Below are positions 17,136 to 25,663 of a DNA stretch of 64,000 nt, piece after piece. Below the pieces are notes generated by a model. The model was not told the origin of the DNA, ran no database searches, and worked only from the letters and a program-made list of their open reading frames with translations. Within the stretch, counting starts at the first letter, position 1. Each line of letters opens with the position of its first letter. The stretch lies in NCBI RefSeq assembly GCF_033101155.1, contig NZ_JAWMPX010000022.1, forward strand, positions 1-64,000, given 5' to 3'. The DNA comes from Tropicimonas sp033101155. GTDB lineage: Bacteria > Pseudomonadota > Alphaproteobacteria > Rhodobacterales > Rhodobacteraceae. The translations under genes were made by a program, and so were the position numbers.

Positions 17136-18389
17136 ATGACCCTTCCAAACCTCCGGGCGCGCCTGCGCAGCACGGCTGAAGCCCGCAAGCTCGCCCTCGT
17201 GGCGCAGCGCGGTGGCGAGGCGGGGCGCGCTGCGGCCGAAAGGCTCGGCCGCAGCGAACAGACGCGGCCGCCGGGGCCGTTGCTCTGGTGCCATGTGCCC
17301 GGAATGGTCGAACCCGGTGCGCTTGGTTCGCTGCGGGAGCGGCTGGAGGAGGACCTTGTCCGGATCACGCTCCTGGTGACCACGCCAGATGTGGACCGGT
17401 GCCGAGAGCAGGCCGAGGCGGAGGGGTTGATCTGTCACTACCAGCCGCTCGATTCCACGCGGGTCGCGCAACTCTTCCTTGATCACTGGCAGCCCGACGC
17501 GGCGCTCTGGTTCGAGCAGGCCCGGGATCCGTTGCTGCTGGAGGCATGTGCCCAGCGAGGTGTGCCCCTCTTTCTGCAAAATGCGGTGGCGCCGGTCTGC
17601 AGCACTGTCGGTCGCCGGAATCAGGAGAGGCGGCGATTTGGACTGTTCCAGCGCGTGTTCGCGCTCGACCCAACGGAATTCGAGGGAATCCGGGGACTTG
17701 GCGCGGTGCCGGCGCGGGTCGAGGTGACCGGACGCCTGACACGGATTGCACATCCGCCCTTCTGCCTTGAAGCCGAGCGCGCGGACCTTGCCGAGGCGCT
17801 GCGTGGACGCCCTGTCTGGCTCGCGGCCTGTCCCGATCCAGCGGAGCTGCCGGATATCCTGACAGCGCACAGGACGGCACGTCGCGTTGCCCACAGGCTG
17901 CTTCTCATCCTCGTTCCCCGGCATGAGGAAGAGGCGCCGGTGCTGGCCGCGAAGCTGCGGGCCGACGGCTGGAATGTTGCCCGGCGCGATGCCGACGAGG
18001 AGCCGGACGAGGCGACGGACATCTTCATCGGCGATTTCGCGGACGAGTTGGGCCTCTACTATCGGCTCGCCCCGATCACGTTCCTGGGCGGGACCCTGTC
18101 CAACTCCGAAGTGCCGGAGGCGGTACATCCGGCGACACTCGGCTCCGCGATTCTCGCCGGGCCGTTCTCCGGCAGTCAGGCGGAGACGTTGCGACGATTG
18201 CGGCGCGGCGGGGCGTGCCGGATGATTGCCGATGGCGGACGTCTCGGGCCCGCATTGGCCGAGCTGATGGCGCCGGAAAAAGCTGCTTTGCTGGCGCTCA
18301 ATGCCTGGGATATCGCCTCGGATGGCAGTCCGGTGCTCGACCGGCTGGTCTCCGTCCTTCTGCCGGTGCTGCAAGCGGGGAATACGTGA
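17136..18389 (+). CDS. WaaA-like 3-deoxy-D-manno-octulosonate transferase, divergent
   Basis: 417 aa, GT30-like, with two Rossmann lobes. The position before lpxK with a TGATG overlap indicates lipid A/KDO assembly at the inner membrane. The sequence is unusually divergent. The N-lobe HAxSxGE motif reads CHVPGMVEPG, the ETELWP motif reads FEQARDP, and the C-lobe GGHN-LEPA motif is replaced by NSEVPEAVHPATLGSAI. The second-lobe fold signature ITFLGGTL and the acidic residues of the first two motifs survive. It could be a KDO transferase with altered specificity or a paralogue, so no symbol is given. Confidence 0.75.
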   Translation: MTLPNLRARLRSTAEARKLALVAQRGGEAGRAAAERLGRSEQTRPPGPLLWCHVPGMVEPGALGSLRERLEEDLVRITLLVTTPDVDRCREQAEAEGLICHYQPLDSTRVAQLFLDHWQPDAALWFEQARDPLLLEACAQRGVPLFLQNAVAPVCSTVGRRNQERRRFGLFQRVFALDPTEFEGIRGLGAVPARVEVTGRLTRIAHPPFCLEAERADLAEALRGRPVWLAACPDPAELPDILTAHRTARRVAHRLLLILVPRHEEEAPVLAAKLRADGWNVARRDADEEPDEATDIFIGDFADELGLYYRLAPITFLGGTLSNSEVPEAVHPATLGSAILAGPFSGSQAETLRRLRRGGACRMIADGGRLGPALAELMAPEKAALLALNAWDIASDGSPVLDRLVSVLLPVLQAGNT

Positions 18390-19378
18390 TGCGCGCGCCG
18401 TCTTTCTGGAACATGCCCGCCGACGCGCCGGGTGCGGTTGCCCGTTTGCTGGCGCCGCTGGGTGCGCTCTATGCCGCCGCGACCGCCCGCAGGTTGCGTG
18501 GAGGGCAGGGCTATCGCGCTACCGTACCAGTGATCTGCATCGGCAATCTGAGCGCCGGCGGGACCGGCAAGACACCGACCGTGCTGGCGCTGGCGCAGCG
18601 GCTGGGCGAAGGCGTGCATGTCGTCTCGCGCGGATATGGCGGAAAGCTGGAGGGGCCGGTTCGGGTTGATCCGGCGACCCATGACGCCGGGGATGTCGGC
18701 GATGAGCCGTTGCTCATCGCAGCATTTGCCACCGCCTGGGTCGCGAAGGACCGTGCGGCCGGCTTGCGGGCTGCGGAAGCGGCTGGAGCACGCTGGGTCC
18801 TGCTCGATGATGGGTTTCAGAATCCGTCGGTCGAGAAGACGCTCTCCATCGTCGTGGTGGATGCGGCACGGGGCTTCGGCAACGGGCGCTGCATTCCTGC
18901 CGGGCCGTTACGTGAGCCGGTCGAGGCGGGGTTGGCCCGGGCGGATCTGCTGCTTTCCATCGGTGCGCCGGAGATGCAGACGCGGTTCGACGCGGCCTGG
19001 GGCGCGGAGGTCTCCGAGGCGGGCGTGCCACTGGCGCGCGCCGCGCTTCAGCCGCTCCAGACCGGCATGGACTGGCCGGGGCTGCGGGTGTTGGCCTTTG
19101 CCGGGATCGGCTATCCGGAAAAGTTCTTCGCAACGCTGCGCGGGTTAGGCGCGGAGGTTCTGCGGGCCGAGGCGCTGGAAGATCACCAACCGTTGACGCC
19201 GGCGCTGATCACCCGGCTCGAGAACGAGGCGAAGCTGCTCGGCGCACAGCTCGTCACGACGGAAAAGGATGCCGTGCGTATGCCGGCATCCTTCAGGCGG
19301 ACGGTGCTGACCGTCCCGGTGCGTCTGGAACTGGAGGACTGGGCGCCGCTGGAAACCCTGCTGGCGCCCCTTCGCTGA
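18389..19378 (+). CDS. lpxK: Tetraacyldisaccharide 4'-kinase
   Basis: Phosphorylates the 4' position of the lipid A disaccharide at the inner membrane. 329 aa, with the ATG overlapping the stop of the preceding gene. Motifs are the P-loop IGNLSAGGTGKTPTV, the DDGFQN signature, and VTTEKDAVR near the C terminus. An N-terminal hydrophobic helix (RLLAPLGALYAAATARRL) suits membrane attachment. Confidence 0.96.
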   Translation: MRAPSFWNMPADAPGAVARLLAPLGALYAAATARRLRGGQGYRATVPVICIGNLSAGGTGKTPTVLALAQRLGEGVHVVSRGYGGKLEGPVRVDPATHDAGDVGDEPLLIAAFATAWVAKDRAAGLRAAEAAGARWVLLDDGFQNPSVEKTLSIVVVDAARGFGNGRCIPAGPLREPVEAGLARADLLLSIGAPEMQTRFDAAWGAEVSEAGVPLARAALQPLQTGMDWPGLRVLAFAGIGYPEKFFATLRGLGAEVLRAEALEDHQPLTPALITRLENEAKLLGAQLVTTEKDAVRMPASFRRTVLTVPVRLELEDWAPLETLLAPLR

Positions 19379-19381
19379 GGC

Positions 19382-20038
19382 TTATTCGGCGAGCTTCTCG
19401 TCGAGAATCTCGGAAAACTCCTTGTAGGACATGTTCGAGTATTTCTCGCCATTGATGATGAAGCTCGGCGTGGAGTTGATGTCATGCTCCTTCGAATTGG
19501 CTTCCCACCAGGCGACGAGATCCTGTGCCATGTCGGCATCCTGCAAGCAGGCATTCACCTTTTCATCGGTGAGCCCGGCCTTGCGGCCGATCTTGCGCAG
19601 GTTGTCGGCGATTTGCGCCGGCTCGCCGCTCGCCCAGGCCGAGATGTCCTCGAAAATCAGCTCCTGCACACCGAAATAGCGCATCGGATCACACCGCGCG
19701 ACCATCGAGGCCCAGAGGCCAAACCGGTCGAAGTAGACATCGCGGAAGGTGAACTTAATCTTGCCGGGGTCGATATAGTTTTCGCGCAGCTCCTTGAAGA
19801 CGGTCTGCTCGAAATTCGCGCAATGGCCGCAGGTGAAGGAGGCATATTCGATGACATGCACCTTGGCATCGGGATCGCCCAGCGACATCTCGACGACGTC
19901 GTGGCTGCCTTCTGCGATGGCCGCGCCGACCAGCGACGGCAGGTGGGACTGCGTGGAGGAGGCCTGCTGGCTCATCCAGTAGCCGACGCCTGTGGCAGTA
20001 ACGGCGGCAAGGGCCGCCATGGTCAGGTAACGCTTCAT
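19382..20038 (-). CDS. DsbA family thioredoxin-fold protein
   Basis: 218 aa. An N-terminal signal/anchor (LTMAALAAVTATGVGYWM) sends it to the periplasm. The redox motif is CGHC at residues 70-73 within YASFTCGHCANFEQ, and the cis-proline loop is NSTPSFIINGE. The roseobacter homologues are annotated as DsbA or DsbG-like oxidoreductases that form or isomerise disulfides. No DsbB partner is in the window. It lies downstream of the DUF721 gene, 14 bp apart, and converges on lpxK. Confidence 0.92.
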   Translation of the reverse strand: MKRYLTMAALAAVTATGVGYWMSQQASSTQSHLPSLVGAAIAEGSHDVVEMSLGDPDAKVHVIEYASFTCGHCANFEQTVFKELRENYIDPGKIKFTFRDVYFDRFGLWASMVARCDPMRYFGVQELIFEDISAWASGEPAQIADNLRKIGRKAGLTDEKVNACLQDADMAQDLVAWWEANSKEHDINSTPSFIINGEKYSNMSYKEFSEILDEKLAE

Positions 20039-20052
20039 TCGCGGGTCTCCGG

Positions 20053-20583
20053 TTAGGTCTTCCTGTTCTTGTTGATCACTTCCGCCCCGAGGGCTTCGAG
20101 CGCACGGCGCAGCCCGTCGTCGGCGACGCCATCAGCGAGGCTCTCGGCCTGTTTCACGCTGGCCGGATCGGGGCGCTTGGGCTTCGGCTTCTCAGCGGCG
20201 GCGAACTGCGCCTGGCCGTCGGCGAAGCCGGTCGGCGCGGTCTGGGTGAATCGCAGGCGGGCAATGGCGTTGTAGCCGTAGACCGCGTTGATCTTTTCGC
20301 GCAGCCGGGGCTCTTGCATTTGCAGCATGGGGCCTTGCGCGCCGGTCGTCAGGACGGTCAGCGTCGCGCCGAAACCGCCCTTGGAATAGCTCACGGCAAC
20401 AGGCCGGGCGACAGCGGCGGTTTCTTCGCCAACGATCTCGGCCCAATGGGTCAGCAGGCGGGTCTCGGCGAAGCCACGGGTCTCTGTCGCCTTGCGAATC
20501 CGTTGCGAGAGCAGCGAAGACGTGCGCTCGAATCCGCGCTTGCGGCGCGGTGACTTCTCTATGTTGCCCTTTTGAACGGCCAT
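20053..20583 (-). CDS. DUF721 (DciA-like) protein
   Basis: 176 aa. The N-terminal RGFERTSSLLSQRIRKATETRGFAETRLLTHWAEIVGEETAAVARPVAVSY region is the DUF721/DciA domain; family members named DciA load the replicative helicase DnaB in bacteria lacking DnaC/DnaI. The C-terminal tail is low-complexity and basic-acidic. It is divergent from mutY. A role in replication initiation is a family-level inference. Confidence 0.85.
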   Translation of the reverse strand: MAVQKGNIEKSPRRKRGFERTSSLLSQRIRKATETRGFAETRLLTHWAEIVGEETAAVARPVAVSYSKGGFGATLTVLTTGAQGPMLQMQEPRLREKINAVYGYNAIARLRFTQTAPTGFADGQAQFAAAEKPKPKRPDPASVKQAESLADGVADDGLRRALEALGAEVINKNRKT

Positions 20584-20665
20584 AGCCTGACAATCCTTTC
20601 ATTCCGGCCTATCTTACCTGCTTGTGCGACAGGGACCAGCGCTACGCTGCGTGGGGGTATAAATA

Positions 20666-21733
20666 TTGCGTGACACGGAATTGACGGCGGCCGGCGGGGC
20701 GCTCCTGGACTGGTATGACGCCCATGCCCGCGAGATGCCCTGGCGGGTCGGGCCGGCAGCGCGGCAAGCAGGTGTCCAGCCGGACCCGTATCGCGTCTGG
20801 CTGTCCGAAGTCATGTTGCAGCAGACCACCGTGGCCGCCGTGCGCGCCAAGTTCCTGCGCTTCACGTTCCTCTGGCCGGATGTCCATGCGCTGGCAGCAG
20901 CCGACGAAGAGGCCGTCATGGCCGAATGGGCCGGACTTGGCTACTACGCCCGCGCCCGCAACCTGCACAAATGCGCCCGTGTGGTTTCGCAGGAACTGGG
21001 CGGGCATTTTCCCGACAACCGGGAGGCGCTGCTCAAGCTTCCCGGAATCGGCCCCTATACGGCAGCCGCCATCGCCTCGATTGCCTTTGATCGCGCGGAT
21101 ACGGTCGTGGATGGCAATGTCGAACGGGTCGTGTCGCGGCTCTTCTCGGTCGAGACGCCCCTGCCGACGGCCAAGTCGGAGCTGACCGAACTGGCCGCAC
21201 GGCTGACACCGGGGGCGCGCCCCGGCGATCATGCGCAGGCAATGATGGATCTTGGCGCGACGATTTGTACGCCGGGTCAGCCGGCCTGCGGCATCTGTCC
21301 ACTGGTCGGCCCTTGCGTCGCGCGCGCGTCCGGGCTTGCGCCGGAGCTGCCACGCAAGGCGCCGAAAACGCCCAAACCGGTGCGTCATGGCTTCGCCTAT
21401 ATCGTTCGTCGCGACGACGGGGCGTTGCTTCTGGAGCGCCGCCCGCCGCGTGGGTTGTTGGGCGGAATGCTGGCCTGGCCCTGCTCCGATTGGGGCGACT
21501 CGCCCGAGGAGGCGCCCCCGCTGGAGGCGGCGTGGCAAGCCGTTCCCGGCGAGGTCCGCCACACCTTTACTCATTTCCACCTGCGCCTGTCCCTGCGAGT
21601 CGCGGGGGTCAGCCATGACGCCCGGGTCGGACGGGGCGATTTCGTGGACAAAAGGGTTTTCCGCCCGGAGGCGTTGCCGACCGTGATGCGAAAGGTCTGG
21701 GCGATGGCGGAATCCACCCTGCCAGCTCTTTGA
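20666..21733 (+). CDS. mutY: A/G-specific adenine glycosylase
   Basis: Removes adenine mispaired with 8-oxoguanine. 355 aa. The start is a TTG, because a stop codon lies two codons upstream and a GGGGG ribosome site has 8-nt spacing. The catalytic glutamate is E48 in LSEVMLQQTT; the HhH motif is LPGIGPYTAAAIA; the aspartate is D149 in VVDGNVERV. The 4Fe-4S loop is C201-x6-C208-x2-C211-x5-C217. The C-terminal NUDIX-like 8-oxoG reader (AYIVRRDDGALLLERRPPRGLLGGML) is complete. Confidence 0.96.
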   Translation: MRDTELTAAGGALLDWYDAHAREMPWRVGPAARQAGVQPDPYRVWLSEVMLQQTTVAAVRAKFLRFTFLWPDVHALAAADEEAVMAEWAGLGYYARARNLHKCARVVSQELGGHFPDNREALLKLPGIGPYTAAAIASIAFDRADTVVDGNVERVVSRLFSVETPLPTAKSELTELAARLTPGARPGDHAQAMMDLGATICTPGQPACGICPLVGPCVARASGLAPELPRKAPKTPKPVRHGFAYIVRRDDGALLLERRPPRGLLGGMLAWPCSDWGDSPEEAPPLEAAWQAVPGEVRHTFTHFHLRLSLRVAGVSHDARVGRGDFVDKRVFRPEALPTVMRKVWAMAESTLPAL

Positions 21734-21789
21734 TCCGGCAGGAAAAAGGCGTAACCTCGCGGCACCTTTTTCTGCCTGCAGGTCCGACG

Positions 21790-22929
21790 ATGATCCCCTC
21801 TGCCGAAGTTGCCCGTCTCCGGAATGCGCTGCCGTTCTGGCTTTCGCTCCTCATGGTGCCACTGGCCCTGCTCGCGGCCACTCGCGGCGGTGTCTGGGTC
21901 TTTGTGCTGCCGCTTTTCTCCTGGGGGATGTTCTCGATCATCGACCAGATCACCGGGCTCTACGCGGAGAACGCAGATCTGGCCACCACGGACGATCAGC
22001 TCGTCTGGTATCGCCTGATCACAATGATCTGGTTTCCGATCCAGTTCGGAACGCTGCTCTGGTTGCTCTGGTACGTGCCCGGCGCGGCGCATCTCGGCTG
22101 GGGCGAGAAGCTCATGGTCTTCTTCGGCATGGGCGTCGTCTCCGGCACGACCGGCATCGTCTATGCCCATGAGCTCTTCCACCAGACCAACAAGCTCGAA
22201 CGCTGGCTGGGCGATCTGTTGATGTGCTCGGTGCTCTACGGTCATTTCCGCACCGAACATCTGCTGGTTCATCATCTTTGGGTGGGAACCCCGCGGGACG
22301 CTGTGACCGCGCGTTACAACGAGGGCTTTCACCGCTTCTTCTTTCGCGTCCTGCCGGCCTGCTGGCGGTCGGCCTTCCGCGCGGAGATGGCGATGCTGGC
22401 CCGCAAGGGGCTGCCCTGGCACCACCGTTCCAATCCGTTCTGGCGTTACTGGACCCTGCAAACACTGTTTCTTGTGCTGGCGTTTCTGATCGGCGGCTGG
22501 GGCGGGTTGCTGCTGTTTTGCTGGCAGGCGCTGGTGGCGATCTGGCAGTTGGAGATCGTCAACTATGTCGAGCATTACGGGCTGACGCGGAAACATCTCG
22601 GCGAAGGGCGCTACGAGCACGTGCTGCCGCGCCATAGCTGGAATTCCTCGCACCGGGCGACCAATTGGCTGCTGATCAACCTGCAGCGCCACTCGGATCA
22701 TCATTACAAGCCCATGCGCCGCTTCCCGCTGCTTCAAAGCTACAGCACTGACGAGGCGCCGCAGCTGCCCTATGGCTATCCGGTGATGACCTTTTCGGCG
22801 ATGATCCCACCGCTCTGGCGCCGCCGCATGAACCCGAAAGTGCGCGCCTGGCGCAAGCAGTTCTATCCGGAGATCGAGGACTGGACGCCTTACAAATTCG
22901 CGACCAACCCGATGCCGCGAAAGAGCTGA
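21790..22929 (+). CDS. alkB: Alkane 1-monooxygenase family membrane di-iron enzyme
   Basis: A 379-aa membrane protein starting at the ATG of MIPSAEVARLRN. About six helices surround histidine boxes HELFH (127-131), EHLLVHH (156-162) and LQRHSDHH (298-305), and the AlkB-specific NYVEHYG (258-264). These coordinate the di-iron centre that hydroxylates medium- to long-chain alkanes or similar hydrocarbons. In the second box a valine replaces the usual glycine (EHxxGHH). No rubredoxin or regulator gene is nearby, so the electron donor and substrate are unknown. Confidence 0.9.
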   Translation: MIPSAEVARLRNALPFWLSLLMVPLALLAATRGGVWVFVLPLFSWGMFSIIDQITGLYAENADLATTDDQLVWYRLITMIWFPIQFGTLLWLLWYVPGAAHLGWGEKLMVFFGMGVVSGTTGIVYAHELFHQTNKLERWLGDLLMCSVLYGHFRTEHLLVHHLWVGTPRDAVTARYNEGFHRFFFRVLPACWRSAFRAEMAMLARKGLPWHHRSNPFWRYWTLQTLFLVLAFLIGGWGGLLLFCWQALVAIWQLEIVNYVEHYGLTRKHLGEGRYEHVLPRHSWNSSHRATNWLLINLQRHSDHHYKPMRRFPLLQSYSTDEAPQLPYGYPVMTFSAMIPPLWRRRMNPKVRAWRKQFYPEIEDWTPYKFATNPMPRKS

Positions 22930-23013
22930 GATGGGGCGGCATGGGCGCGTCAGCCTGATTTCTCGCACTTCAGAGCCCGGCCCCGACGTTGCCTACCGCC
23001 TCACCACGCGTCT

Positions 23014-23046
23014 CAAAAAAAGCCCCGCCATCTTTCGAGGCGGGGC
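23014..23046 (-). terminator. Terminator of ccrM
   Basis: An 8-bp GC-rich hairpin (GCCCCGCC and complement, 23022-23029 and 23039-23046) is followed on the minus strand by seven T residues, about 50 bp after the ccrM stop. Confidence 0.85.
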
Positions 23047-23099
23047 AAGTCTGGTGTCGCTGTGTCAGGCCACAGGCACCGGCGGTAAGTCGTTGAAGC

Positions 23100-24212
23100 T
23101 CAGCTGGGACGGGCTTGCATCTCGGCGCGGATCTGCTGCCGCAGAACGTCGATCGACACCGGCTTGCCGTCGCGCTTGAAATGCCAGTAGGTCCAGCCGT
23201 TGCAGGAGGGGGCGCCTTCCAGTGCAGCACCGACCTGGTGGATCGAGCCCTTCGTGTCCTTGGAGATCAGCGTGCCATCGGCGCGGACTTTCGCCGCCTT
23301 GCCATTGGCCGAGGTCAGCATCTCGCCGGGGCGCAGCATGCCGCGCTCGACCAGTTGGCCAAAGGGCACGCGCGGTTCGGCGCGCTTGGATGTCGTGACC
23401 TTGAGGGCGTCGCTGTCAAGCATACGTACATTGTCGATGCGGGCCGTCGCGACCTTGCGATAGCTCTCCTCGCGTTCGATGCCGATGAAGTCGCGACCAA
23501 GCATCTTGGCGACGGCGCCGGTTGTCCCCGTGCCGAAGAACGGGTCGAGGACCACATCGCCGGGGTTGGTCGAGCCGATCAGAACGCGGTGCAGCAGCGC
23601 TTCGGGCTTCTGGGTCGGGTGGGCCTTGTCGCCCTTGGAATCCTTGAGGCGCTCGCCGCCATTGCAGATCGGGATCACCCAGTCGGAGCGCATCTGGATG
23701 CCTTCATTCAGCGCCTTCAGCGCCTCGTAGTTGAAGGTGTATTTGCTGTCTTCCGACTTGCCGGCCCAGATCATCGTCTCATGGGCATTGGTCAACCGCA
23801 TACCGCGGAAATTCGGCATCGGATTGGACTTGCGCCAGACCACGTCGTTGAGGATCCAGAAGCCCGCGTCCTGAAGCTTGGAGCCGACCCGGAAGATGTT
23901 GTGATAGGAACCGATCACCCAGATCGCACCATTGGGTTTCAGGAGGCGTCGCGCCTCGGCCAGCCAGGCTTCGGTAAAGCGATCATAGGCGCCGAAGGAC
24001 GAGAAGCTGTCCCATTCGTCATCCACCGCGTCGACAAGTGAATTGTCCGGGCGGTGAAGATTGCCCTTGAGCTGGAGATTATAAGGCGGATCGGCGAAGA
24101 TGAGGTCAATCGAAGCGTCAGGGAGCTTCTTCATCTCCGCGATACAGTCGCCGGCAAGGATCGTGTTCAGCGGCAGCGCTTTCTGCGCCACCTTGGTCTT
24201 CATCTTTGTCAT
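23100..24212 (-). CDS. ccrM: CcrM-type adenine-N6 DNA methyltransferase (GANTC)
   Basis: A 370-aa orphan methyltransferase with no cognate nuclease visible. DPPY (41-44) precedes FFGTGT (225-230), the beta-class order. HPTQKP is at 198-203. The C-terminal ~110 residues (ending YWHFKRDGKPVSIDVLRQQIRAEM) form the CcrM-specific extension needed for recognising GANTC. In alphaproteobacteria it marks the replication state and feeds the cell-cycle circuit. The gene follows rnhB; three GANTC sites lie just upstream. Confidence 0.96.
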   Translation of the reverse strand: MTKMKTKVAQKALPLNTILAGDCIAEMKKLPDASIDLIFADPPYNLQLKGNLHRPDNSLVDAVDDEWDSFSSFGAYDRFTEAWLAEARRLLKPNGAIWVIGSYHNIFRVGSKLQDAGFWILNDVVWRKSNPMPNFRGMRLTNAHETMIWAGKSEDSKYTFNYEALKALNEGIQMRSDWVIPICNGGERLKDSKGDKAHPTQKPEALLHRVLIGSTNPGDVVLDPFFGTGTTGAVAKMLGRDFIGIEREESYRKVATARIDNVRMLDSDALKVTTSKRAEPRVPFGQLVERGMLRPGEMLTSANGKAAKVRADGTLISKDTKGSIHQVGAALEGAPSCNGWTYWHFKRDGKPVSIDVLRQQIRAEMQARPS

Positions 24213-24264
24213 TTCTGCCTCGTCCCGCGCCCTGTTGAGATGGGCGTCATGTTGTGGACAGAAT

Positions 24265-24303
24265 GAGTCAAAGGCGATTCGCCGTCAAATTCTTTATTGA
24301 ATC
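24265..24303 (-). promoter_or_regulatory. Cluster of three GANTC methylation sites upstream of ccrM
   Basis: GAGTC (24265-24269), GATTC (24276-24280) and GAATC (24299-24303) occur within 39 bp, 53-91 bp before the ccrM start. This density in the likely promoter suggests methylation-dependent autoregulation, as known for Caulobacter ccrM. Confidence 0.7.
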
Positions 24304-24931
24304 AAAGGCTTGTCGAATTCCCTTGATACAAGATGTTGCGGACGGGCGCGAAGGAACGTCTATGATGTGGGGTCACCCCAAGATCTCGGAGTGCCTTTTT
24401 GTGCACAGCTGTCGGGTAGCCCGCATTGGTCTCCCAGCCGTAGCCGGGATGCTGTTGCGCCAAATCCACCATGAGGCGATCGCGCGCCACTTTGGCCACG
24501 ATCGAGGCGGCGGCAATCGACAGGCTCTTGCCGTCGCCCTTGACGATTGTTCGCCCGGCGCAGGGCAATTCGACCGGCATTCTGTTGCCATCGATCAGCG
24601 CCATTCCGGGCAAGGCGGGGAGCTGGGCCAGCGCACGCTCCATCGCGAGATGAGAGGCGCGCAGGATGTTCAGCGCGTCGATCTCCTCGACCGAGACATG
24701 GATGATTGCAACCTGAGCGGAGGTGTGGATCGCCTCGGCCAGCGCCTCGCGCTTCGCCTGGGACAGCTTCTTGGAATCGTTCAATCCCTCGGGAATGTTG
24801 GCGCGGTCGAGTACCACGGCGGCGGCTGTCACCGGTCCCGCCAGCGGGCCACGGCCGACCTCATCGACACCGGCGACGATGCCATGCGCCTCGGCCCAGG
24901 CGGTTTCTTCATAGGAAAGATCGGGTGTCAT
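24302..24931 (-). CDS. rnhB: Ribonuclease HII
   Basis: Cleaves RNA embedded in DNA, including single ribonucleotides. 209 aa from the ATG of MTPDLSYEE; the longer open frame upstream is rich in Pro/Arg and not conserved-looking. Visible are GVDEVGRGPLAGPV (metal-binding Asp/Glu), LNDSKKLSQAKREAL, LIDGNRMP, and SIVAKVARDRLM. It directly precedes ccrM on the same strand, and the intervening gap carries the GANTC sites. Confidence 0.95.
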   Translation of the reverse strand: MTPDLSYEETAWAEAHGIVAGVDEVGRGPLAGPVTAAAVVLDRANIPEGLNDSKKLSQAKREALAEAIHTSAQVAIIHVSVEEIDALNILRASHLAMERALAQLPALPGMALIDGNRMPVELPCAGRTIVKGDGKSLSIAAASIVAKVARDRLMVDLAQQHPGYGWETNAGYPTAVHKKALRDLGVTPHHRRSFAPVRNILYQGNSTSL

Positions 24932-24977
24932 GGATGCCAGTGACCGCAGGACGCGGCCGGATGCAAGGGCGAAGGGG

Positions 24978-25583
24978 TCAGGCGGCGCCGCTCTGACCGG
25001 CCTCCATGGCGCGCCGTAGGGCAGGGCGGGCGCGCATCCGCGCGAAGTAGTCCGCAAGCTGCGGCTCGACGATGGCGAAACGGGCGACCTGCGCCCAGAT
25101 CCCGCAATGGGTGAGGATGATGTCCGGGACCGTCATGGTCTCGCCCATCAGGTAGGGGCCGTCGGCCATACGGGAGACAAGCGTCGTCTGGCTGCGCTCG
25201 AATTCCCATTTCAGGCTTTTCTTGATCGCGCTTTCGCGTAGCTCCTCGGGAAGGACGAAACTGTGGCGTGCCGCCATCCAGAGAGCGGCGTCGAACTCGT
25301 CGAGCAGGAATTGCGTAAGGCTGTCCTGTCGGGCGCGGTCGAGGCTGCCGGCGGGAAAGGTCAGGGCGCCATGCCGGTCGGCGAGGAAAGCGAGGATGGC
25401 GGTGGAATCGGTGATCGGTGTGTTTTCGGCAACAAGAACAGGGACCTTGCCGGTCGGGTTCAGGGCAACGACATCGGCAGAGCGCGGGGCCGCCGCGACA
25501 TGTTCATAGTCGAGCCCGAGTTCCTCAAGCGCCCAGAGTACCCGAAGCGTACGGCTCTTGACGCTGCCGATAACCTTGTACAT
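24978..25583 (-). CDS. Glutathione S-transferase family protein
   Basis: 201 aa from the ATG of MYKVIGSVKSRTLRVLWALEELGL. The N-terminal thioredoxin-like domain carries the glutathione-binding NPTGKVPVLVAENTPITDSTAIL segment, and an all-helical C domain includes GETMTVPDIILTHCG. The substrate is unknown. It sits between holA and rnhB on the same strand. Confidence 0.9.
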   Translation of the reverse strand: MYKVIGSVKSRTLRVLWALEELGLDYEHVAAAPRSADVVALNPTGKVPVLVAENTPITDSTAILAFLADRHGALTFPAGSLDRARQDSLTQFLLDEFDAALWMAARHSFVLPEELRESAIKKSLKWEFERSQTTLVSRMADGPYLMGETMTVPDIILTHCGIWAQVARFAIVEPQLADYFARMRARPALRRAMEAGQSGAA

Positions 25584-25663
25584 TTCCTGATCCTCCCGCG
25601 TTCGGACCAAGCTGGCACGGGGCGTGCGGAGGGTAAAGGCCGAAATGTCGCAGGGGCGGCGCG

